From assembly GCA_964638005.1 (NCBI GenBank), contig CAZWXS010000040.1, positions 1 to 20,725 of the forward strand: a stretch of 20,725 bases of DNA, in the 5' to 3' direction. Of the stretch, positions 6,501 to 12,081 are shown piece by piece. The stretch is from JAAYYM01 sp964638005 (GTDB taxonomy: Bacteria; Bacillota; Clostridia; Lachnospirales; Lachnospiraceae). Made by a program: the position numbers and the translations under genes. A model generated the notes under the pieces. That model saw nothing but the letters and a program-made list of their open reading frames with translations. It did not search any database and was not told where the DNA came from. The stretch's first letter is position 1. Each line of letters begins with the position of its first letter.

Positions 6501-7259
6501 TCAAGGCTGTGAGGTCGCTGTCTCTTGCTTCTTTACGCTGTGCTGTGCATGGATGATCGGACTCAGCTGTTTATACAATAAAAAGGTGATTCCCGATACC
6601 ACAACTCCTTTTAGCAGATTGAACGGTACCACCGCAAACAGTACCAATGTTCCGACACTTGTTATACTCTTATTCACAGCCGTTCCCATGCCGATGATTG
6701 TTTCTAACGGCATGCCGAACAGCACCACATAGGTAGGAATCAGATAGAAAGCATTAAAGGCACTTCCGAATGCCGTCATCACTGCCGTTCCTGTTCCCAT
6801 ACCAATGATTGCCGCTTTTCTCGTCTTCTTCACATGATAAATGATGGAAGCCGGCAGAATCAGTGAACAGCCGATGATAAAGTTCGCCAAGTCTCCAACG
6901 AATGCGGTAGATGTTCCTTTCAGAAACAGCTTAACAAACACCTTGCACAACTCTGCAATCACGCCCGCTGCCGGACCGTAAGCAAATGCACAGATCAACA
7001 CCGGAACCTCACTGATATCCAGTTCATAAAATGAAGGCGCAAACCACAACGGTAATTCAAAATACATCAACACACCCGATATTGCGGAAAAGATTCCGAT
7101 AACAGCAATCTTCCTCGTCCGCATCGTCGGGCTCGCTTTCATGCCCATCAGTTTCTCCGATACCTCTGCGACAATAAATACACAGATGATCACAATTAGG
7201 CACACTCCCAAAAATGTCAGATTCTCCTGTGCCGATTCAAGTAACTCTTTCAATTTCAT
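6501..7259 (-). CDS. ribU: ECF transporter S component, riboflavin-type
   Basis: This is the substrate-binding membrane subunit of an energy-coupling-factor importer. Riboflavin is inferred because an FMN riboswitch lies directly upstream. The 252-residue product carries family features: IGIFSAISGVLMYFELP (about 54-70), DISEVPVLICAFAYGPAAG (81-99), and GDLANFIIG (122-130). Usual RibU proteins have about 190-200 residues and six helices. This one has an extra N-terminal helix (about 16-34), and the hydrophilic C-terminal tail HAQHSVKKQETATSQP. The shared T and ATPase subunits are not in the window. AAGGAG lies 8 bases before the ATG. Confidence 0.93.
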   Translation of the reverse strand: MKLKELLESAQENLTFLGVCLIVIICVFIVAEVSEKLMGMKASPTMRTRKIAVIGIFSAISGVLMYFELPLWFAPSFYELDISEVPVLICAFAYGPAAGVIAELCKVFVKLFLKGTSTAFVGDLANFIIGCSLILPASIIYHVKKTRKAAIIGMGTGTAVMTAFGSAFNAFYLIPTYVVLFGMPLETIIGMGTAVNKSITSVGTLVLFAVVPFNLLKGVVVSGITFLLYKQLSPIIHAQHSVKKQETATSQP

Positions 7260-7343
7260 AATGCTCTCTCCTTTTCTTCGTCAGCGCTTACTGCGCCGGA
7301 TCGTTTAAGGAATTCCTCGTGTCCGATTTGTCTGCATATCATT

Positions 7344-7373
7344 AAAAAACCCCGAACTCAAAAAAGTTCGGGG
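7344..7373 (-). terminator. Intrinsic terminator of the FMN riboswitch
   Basis: On the minus strand CCCCGAACT and AGTTCGGGG form a perfect 9-bp stem with a 6-base loop, followed by TTTTTTAAT. It lies 22 bases after the aptamer and 84 bases before ribU. It is the expected off-switch: FMN binding should leave this hairpin free to form and stop transcription before ribU. Confidence 0.93.
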
Positions 7374-7395
7374 AATATACAGTCAAAATAGACTT

Positions 7396-7557
7396 ATTCT
7401 TCTTTCATCCAGACTTTACTGTCGGTTATGGATTCTGACCATATCAGCTCATGCAATATCTGCATAAGGTCGTGGACTCATTCATATGCTCACGCATCTG
7501 ACCTCACCACCGGTTAGGACTTAATCACTGTTGTGATTTCACCTGACCCCGAAGAAT
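7396..7557 (-). promoter_or_regulatory. FMN riboswitch aptamer (RFN element)
   Basis: The minus strand carries the conserved RFN blocks in order: CTTCGGGGTCAGGTGAAAT, CCTAACCGGTGGT, GTCCACGA, ACCGACAGTAAAGTCTGG and ATGAAAGAAGA. P1 closes by ATTCTTC pairing with GAAGAAT. The P3 and P4 regions contain extended variable hairpins. Compared with the usual compact P2 loop (TGAAATT between short GC arms), an extra small hairpin AATCAC-AACA-GTGATT is present. The family senses flavin mononucleotide and represses riboflavin uptake or synthesis genes. The terminator at 7344-7373 and ribU follow directly. Confidence 0.95.
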
Positions 7558-7616
7558 TTCTTAATGCAATTTTATACTCATACGATATTCATATCATCGT
7601 CATTGAGTGCATGCTT

Positions 7617-7645
7617 ATAGTACCGCGCTTTACATCCGATGTCAA
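7617..7645 (-). promoter_or_regulatory. Promoter of riboswitch-ribU, overlapping the tex stop codon
   Basis: On the minus strand a perfect TTGACA (7645-7640) and TACTAT (7622-7617) are 17 bases apart. The TGA inside TTGACA is the tex stop codon (7644-7642). Initiation near 7610 would put the aptamer about 50 bases into the transcript. Confidence 0.8.
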
Positions 7646-10008
7646 GTGCAACTTCCCAGTTTCATCGTCAGTGCAATTCTTTTCTTGGCTGCATCCACGC
7701 TCATGACCTTCACCTCAACGATGTCACCGACCGCAACTGCCTCAAGAGGGTGCTTGATGTATTTATCCGTAATCTGTGATATATGAACCAAACCGTCCTG
7801 ATGTACCCCGATATCAACAAAGACACCAAAGTCAATTACATTACGTACGGTTCCTTTCAGAATCATACCCGGCTTCAAATCCTTCATTTCCAATACATCC
7901 GAACGTAGAATCGGCTTCGGCATGTCGTCACGAGGGTCTCTTGCAGGCTTCTCCAACTCCTTTAGAATATCGGTCAACGTAATCTCACCGATTCCAAGTT
8001 CCTCTGCAAGCTTCTTCTTGTCACGCACCTTCTTCTCAAGACTGCCTGTCTGTGATGTCTTTTCCATAGTCGCCGTTGCAGTCGTCCCTTGCTTCTCCTC
8101 AGCTAATTGCGCACCGCCCATAGCTGCCGCAAGTGCCTGTGCCATAGCTGTATTCTGATTGCGGATAACCGGCTTCTGTGGTTTGTTCTGTGGTTTGTTC
8201 TGCGGCTTCTGTACCTGTGCTGCCGCGCTCTTGCCTGCCGCTTTGTCCTTTGCCGCCTTAATCTGTGCTGCTTTGACATCTTCCATTGTAAGTCCCAGCT
8301 TGTCCAACAGCTTCAACGCTGCCTCATAGGACTCCGGATGTACGCTTGTTGCGTCTAACGGATTATCTCCGCCTAAGATTCTCATAAATCCGGCACACTG
8401 TTCATATGCCTTCGGTCCCATCTTGGCAACCTTCAAGAGCTGCTTACGATTGTTGAATCTTCCGTTCTTCTCTCTGTAATCCACGATATTCTTGGCAAGA
8501 ACCTTTGAAATTCCTGAAATGTATTCTAACAATGATGCGGACGCCGTATTCAGATCCACGCCGACCTTGTTCACACTGTCCTCCACAACACCTGTGAGAG
8601 CTTCCGAGAGTTTCTTCTGATTCATATCATGCTGGTACTGCCCAACACCGATGGATTTGGGATCAATCTTAACAAGTTCAGCGAGCGGATCCTGGATTCT
8701 CCTTGCGATGGATGCCGCACTACGCTGTCCTACATCAAAGTTCGGAAATTCTTCTGTCGCAAGCTTACTTGCGGAATACACAGAAGCACCCGCTTCATTG
8801 ACAATCACATACTGCACCGGCGTATCCAGCTCCTTCAGCAGATCCACAATGACCATCTCCGACTCACGCGAAGCCGTTCCGTTTCCAACGGAAATCAGTG
8901 TGACACCATATTTTTTTATCATTTTCTTAAGCTCTGCCTTCGCCTCATCTATCTTAAACTGAGGTGCGGTAGGAAATATGACCTTCGTATCAAGCACCTT
9001 TCCCGTCACATCCACGACTGCAAGTTTGCAGCCCGTTCTAAATGCAGGATCCCAGCCCAATACAACCTGACCCGCAATCGGCGGCTGCAGCAGCAGCTGT
9101 TCCAGATTCTTGCCGAATACATTGATGGCTCCGTCCTCTGCACGTTCTGTCAGTTCATTTCTGATTTCACGTTCAATTGCAGGCTGAATCAAACGATGAT
9201 AACTGTCTTCTATCGTCTCACGCAGCAAAGGCGTCGTATATGCGTTGTCACTCGTAATGACCTTCTTTGCCAGAAACATCAGGATCTGTTCCTCCGGCGC
9301 TTCCAGCTTCACCACGAGCATCTTCTCAGCCTCGCCGCGATTCAGTGCCAGCACACGATGTCCTGCGATTTTATGAATCGGCTCCTCGAAGTCATAATAC
9401 ATCTCATATACCGATTCCTGCTTCTCGTTCTTTGCAGTCGAAATCAGCTTGCCCTCATCAAAAGTTGCCTTTCTGATATAGATTCTGTAATCGGCCTCAT
9501 CGGATATCATTTCCGCAATGATATCTTTTGCACCCTCTATTGCTTCTGCGACGGTCTTGACTTCCTTCTCCTCATTCAGATAAGCCTCCGCAGCCTTCTC
9601 AATCGGCTCTTTCGCATCCTGAGCCAATATGATTTCTGCAAGTCCCTCAAGACCCTTTTCCTTAGCAATGGTCGCTCTGGTCCTTCGCTTCGGTCTGTAC
9701 GGGCGGTACAGATCCTCCACGACCACCAGTGTCTCAGCAGCTACTATCTGTGCCCTTAATTCCTCAGTCAGTTTACCCTGTTCTTCTATACTGGAAAGCA
9801 CCTGGGTCTTCTTATCCTCCAGATTGCGCAGATAAGTCAGTCTGTCATTCAAGTCTCTGAGCACTTCATCATTTAAGGAGCCTGTAACCTCCTTACGATA
9901 ACGTGATATGAACGGTATCGTATTCCCCTCATCAATCAGTTTGATTGCTGCTTCTGCCTGCCATTTCTCAATCTTCAGTTCTTCCTTCAGCTTTAATGCA
10001 ATATCCAT
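7642..10008 (-). CDS. tex: Tex-type RNA-binding protein with S1 domain
   Basis: Tex proteins are nucleic-acid-binding factors linked to transcription and RNA turnover; the exact role varies between species. The 788-residue product shows the family order: an N-terminal helical part with PFISRYRKE (about 32-40) and YRPYRPKRRTRA (101-112), a YqgF/RNase H-like domain starting near LGWDPAFRTGCKLAVVD (317-333), helix-hairpin-helix repeats (about 475-545, with SGISKVLAKNIVDYR), and a C-terminal S1 RNA-binding domain (about 712-783). A low-complexity linker of about 75 residues precedes the final region, rich in K, A and Q with repeated PQNK units. The ATG at 10008 has GGGAG 9 bases upstream. Its own promoter is at 10089-10118. 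Confidence 0.96.
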   Translation of the reverse strand: MDIALKLKEELKIEKWQAEAAIKLIDEGNTIPFISRYRKEVTGSLNDEVLRDLNDRLTYLRNLEDKKTQVLSSIEEQGKLTEELRAQIVAAETLVVVEDLYRPYRPKRRTRATIAKEKGLEGLAEIILAQDAKEPIEKAAEAYLNEEKEVKTVAEAIEGAKDIIAEMISDEADYRIYIRKATFDEGKLISTAKNEKQESVYEMYYDFEEPIHKIAGHRVLALNRGEAEKMLVVKLEAPEEQILMFLAKKVITSDNAYTTPLLRETIEDSYHRLIQPAIEREIRNELTERAEDGAINVFGKNLEQLLLQPPIAGQVVLGWDPAFRTGCKLAVVDVTGKVLDTKVIFPTAPQFKIDEAKAELKKMIKKYGVTLISVGNGTASRESEMVIVDLLKELDTPVQYVIVNEAGASVYSASKLATEEFPNFDVGQRSAASIARRIQDPLAELVKIDPKSIGVGQYQHDMNQKKLSEALTGVVEDSVNKVGVDLNTASASLLEYISGISKVLAKNIVDYREKNGRFNNRKQLLKVAKMGPKAYEQCAGFMRILGGDNPLDATSVHPESYEAALKLLDKLGLTMEDVKAAQIKAAKDKAAGKSAAAQVQKPQNKPQNKPQKPVIRNQNTAMAQALAAAMGGAQLAEEKQGTTATATMEKTSQTGSLEKKVRDKKKLAEELGIGEITLTDILKELEKPARDPRDDMPKPILRSDVLEMKDLKPGMILKGTVRNVIDFGVFVDIGVHQDGLVHISQITDKYIKHPLEAVAVGDIVEVKVMSVDAAKKRIALTMKLGSCT
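8029..8262 (-). repeat. Low-complexity linker of tex
   Basis: This stretch encodes about residues 583-660, rich in Ala, Lys and Gln. A 12-base unit is repeated in tandem near 8175-8210, giving KPQNKPQNKPQ. It separates the helix-hairpin-helix region from the S1-containing end and looks disordered. The repeat is a likely site of length variation. Confidence 0.7.
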
Positions 10009-10045
10009 GCTCCACTACTCCCGTTCCGTGTATTATGATTCCAGC

Positions 10046-10077
10046 AGCAACGCAAAAACCTTCGATTTTGCGTTGCT
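10046..10077. repeat. 12-bp perfect hairpin in the tex leader
   Basis: The arms AGCAACGCAAAA and TTTTGCGTTGCT flank an 8-base loop. It would begin about 5 bases after the predicted tex transcription start. There is no oligo-T directly after the stem, so it is not a simple terminator. A 5' stabilising stem-loop or a protein-binding site is possible. Confidence 0.8.
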
Positions 10078-10088
10078 TCATCGCGTAC

Positions 10089-10118
10089 ATTATATCATGC
10101 CCCTGAGGGTAAATACAA
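10089..10118 (-). promoter_or_regulatory. Promoter of tex
   Basis: On the minus strand a perfect TATAAT (10094-10089) is preceded by TGA, giving an extended -10 (TGnTATAAT). TTGTAT (10118-10113) lies 18 bases upstream as a weak -35 box. Its -35 box abuts that of the divergent promoter at 10119. Confidence 0.7.
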
Positions 10119-10147
10119 TTGTCATTTTGGTAAAATCATGCTATACT
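10119..10147 (+). promoter_or_regulatory. Promoter of the plus-strand membrane operon
   Basis: TTGTCA (10119-10124) and TATACT (10142-10147) are 17 bases apart; each differs from consensus at one base. A second -10-like TATAAT is at 10151-10156. The predicted start near 10154 leaves a leader of about 60 bases before the first gene. Confidence 0.7.
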
Positions 10148-10215
10148 GATTATAATAAAGATAAGCATGGTTTCAATGCATCTACATTTATCGAAACTGT
10201 GAAAGTGAGGATAAA

Positions 10216-10614
10216 ATGGACATACAAGATGGACAAAAAGAACGCAGTGCGCAGAGTCTTGCACTTGCATCTATGATTCTTGGAATCGCATCAATATGCT
10301 GTTGCTGTGTATCTCCCATGTTGGGAGGACTCGGAATCGTTCTTGCAATACTGTCGAAACGTACGAATCGAGAAATGCTCACACAGGCAAAAGCAGGTTT
10401 GATTACCTCTATCATCGGTGTGGTAATCGCCATCGCTGCTTTTTTCCTGCTTATGATTCCTTCAATCAATGCCGCATCCGCAGATGGCGGAGATGAGTTC
10501 TGGCAGGAATACGAAGAGCAGTATGAGCGACAGTATCATCAGGAGGTTCCGGAAGGTACCTATGAAACATATAAGGAAATGATAGACTTCCTTTCACCTG
10601 AAAGCGAGTTATAG
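10216..10614 (+). CDS. Small two-helix membrane protein, DUF4190-like
   Basis: The 132-residue product has two membrane helices (about 16-46 and 60-85) joined by the short basic loop SKRTNREMLTQAKAG. An acidic, tyrosine-rich tail follows (about 90-132), with EYEEQYERQYHQE. The first helix contains four consecutive cysteines, C28-C31. The pattern AxASMILGI-glycine-rich helix-basic loop-AKAGLITSIIG is like DUF4190 and related small integral membrane proteins of unknown function. GAGG lies 5 bases before the ATG. It opens a three-gene operon and is followed after 44 bases by the HExxH protein. Confidence 0.75.
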   Translation: MDIQDGQKERSAQSLALASMILGIASICCCCVSPMLGGLGIVLAILSKRTNREMLTQAKAGLITSIIGVVIAIAAFFLLMIPSINAASADGGDEFWQEYEEQYERQYHQEVPEGTYETYKEMIDFLSPESEL

Positions 10615-10658
10615 TCTGGTCATTTTGAAACAGCACTTGTAATAAGGAGTTGAGCACA

Positions 10659-11126
10659 ATGATCGGTGCAATCGGATACGGAATCAATACATACGGATAT
10701 GATCAAACTGCATCTGCAATCAAGAACCCCGGAGAATCTGTACAGGTTCAGCCGGGTCGTAAATCTTCGCCTGCAGAGTGTGAAACCTGTGCCAATCGTA
10801 AGTATCAGGACGGCTCGGATGAAATGGTCTCTTTCAAATCCGCTGCCCATATATCTCCTGAATCCTCTGCCAGCAGAGTCAGGGCGCATGAGCAGGAACA
10901 CGTGGCCAATGCATATAATAAAGCAGAGCAAAAAAACGGTCAAGTCGTAGCAGCCAACGTATCATTGCAGACTGCCGTATGCCCTGAATGCGGACGCTCT
11001 TATGTTTCGGGCGGCACAACCCAGACACAGATCAAATATTCAAATGAAAGCAATCCATATCAGCAGGACAAAAAGGAAACTGACGCTATGAGCCTGCGCG
11101 GCATGAATATCGATATCGCCTGCTAA
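10659..11126 (+). CDS. HExxH protein with two CxxC pairs, possible metalloprotease
   Basis: The 155-residue product has HEQEH at 77-81 within RVRAHEQEHVANAY. This matches a zincin-type HExxH helix and resembles the VRAHEQAH motif of the SprA-related putative metalloprotease family. Two CxxC pairs flank it (C41/C44 in CETC and C108/C111 in CPEC), which could form a structural zinc site. No signal peptide or membrane helix is evident, although the N terminus is rich in Gly and Tyr. The start is ATG at 10659, with AAGGAG 9 bases upstream; a TTG at 10650 would touch that site. It lies between two membrane-protein genes. The third metal ligand and the substrate are not identifiable by eye. Protease activity is inference. 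Confidence 0.78.
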   Translation: MIGAIGYGINTYGYDQTASAIKNPGESVQVQPGRKSSPAECETCANRKYQDGSDEMVSFKSAAHISPESSASRVRAHEQEHVANAYNKAEQKNGQVVAANVSLQTAVCPECGRSYVSGGTTQTQIKYSNESNPYQQDKKETDAMSLRGMNIDIAC

Positions 11127-11161
11127 GCATAAAATACAATCGAATGGAGCTAGATAACATC

Positions 11162-11980
11162 ATGAATCAAAAGAAATCATCCGCGGAACTGAAAAGTCTC
11201 GCAAAGGAACAATTATTAGGCAATTACGGCAAGTTCGTCGGTGCCTTCGCAGTCATTTACGCCATCTACTTCGCACTTTTCTCAATTGCCTACGTCGTCA
11301 TGGCAGCAAGCATGATTGGTTCTCTCTTTATAGGCGGTGGCGATGACTTTTCTCCTGCTTTGATTGCATCGGTGATTATGACCTTTATCGTTTTTTTCAT
11401 TATCATGGCACTCTTTTACTGCATGAGCATTGGTCTCATATATATGGCATTGCAGCTATCACGTGGTTTAAAGATAGACATAAAGGATGTCTTCTTTGCT
11501 TTTACCCATCATCCTGACAAGGCGCTTGGAATGATATTTCTGTTGTTTATCATCAATTTACTCTTAAGTGTGCCTGCCATAATCGCAGAATTTGTATTTA
11601 TGGATACCATTACAGATCTGACATCACCTGGATTTTGGATTTATCTGATACTATATATCGGAGCCATTGTTGCAACCACAATCGTATCTTTGATTTGTTC
11701 GCTTTGCTTCTTTTACTATGTGGATCACCCCGATATGAAGGTATTTGAATGCATACGGCAAAGTTACACCCATATGCAGGGACAGAAGGGACGGCTATTC
11801 TATATCTATTTGAGTTTTTTCGGTTGGTATGCTTTGGTGCTTCTCTCATGCGGGCTCGCCGCTTTCTGGGTAGTTCCTTATGCACTTACGGTTCTTGCCA
11901 ATTTCTATCGTGATGTTAACGGCGAATTTGAGCCGGTTACGATTACGACTCAGGACAGCGCAACATACTACAGTATTTAA
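11162..11980 (+). CDS. DUF975 family polytopic membrane protein
   Basis: The 272-residue product starts MNQKKSSAELKSLAKEQLLGNYG, the N-terminal signature of DUF975 proteins. About six hydrophobic segments follow (roughly 27-58, 65-98, 122-146, 158-187, 212-236 and 236-250). Function is unknown for the family. An ATG six codons earlier (11144) has no ribosome-binding site; the one chosen has GGAG 12 bases upstream, which is a little long. It follows the HExxH gene by 35 bases and ends at the bidirectional terminator at 12026-12070. Confidence 0.85.
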   Translation: MNQKKSSAELKSLAKEQLLGNYGKFVGAFAVIYAIYFALFSIAYVVMAASMIGSLFIGGGDDFSPALIASVIMTFIVFFIIMALFYCMSIGLIYMALQLSRGLKIDIKDVFFAFTHHPDKALGMIFLLFIINLLLSVPAIIAEFVFMDTITDLTSPGFWIYLILYIGAIVATTIVSLICSLCFFYYVDHPDMKVFECIRQSYTHMQGQKGRLFYIYLSFFGWYALVLLSCGLAAFWVVPYALTVLANFYRDVNGEFEPVTITTQDSATYYSI

Positions 11981-12025
11981 TAAATAGAAAACTTATTTGA
12001 GCACGCCTGACGGTGTCCTCGATTT

Positions 12026-12070
12026 CATAGAAAAAGCCCACATCCATGTCGAATGTGAGCTTTTTCTATG
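12026..12070. terminator. Bidirectional intrinsic terminator
   Basis: The 18-base arms (12026-12043 and 12053-12070) pair with a single mismatch around a 9-base loop. An A-run in one arm and a T-run in the other provide U-tracts in both directions. It serves the convergent DUF975 gene (plus) and the surface-protein gene (minus). Confidence 0.9.
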
Positions 12071-12081
12071 TCCTGACTTAT

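Noticed and set aside
8629..9759. Long open frame (376 codons) on the plus strand opposite tex
   Set aside because: It is fully antisense to a confidently identified gene, the encoded protein is rich in Cys, His and Arg with no recognisable motif, and there is no ribosome-binding site or promoter.
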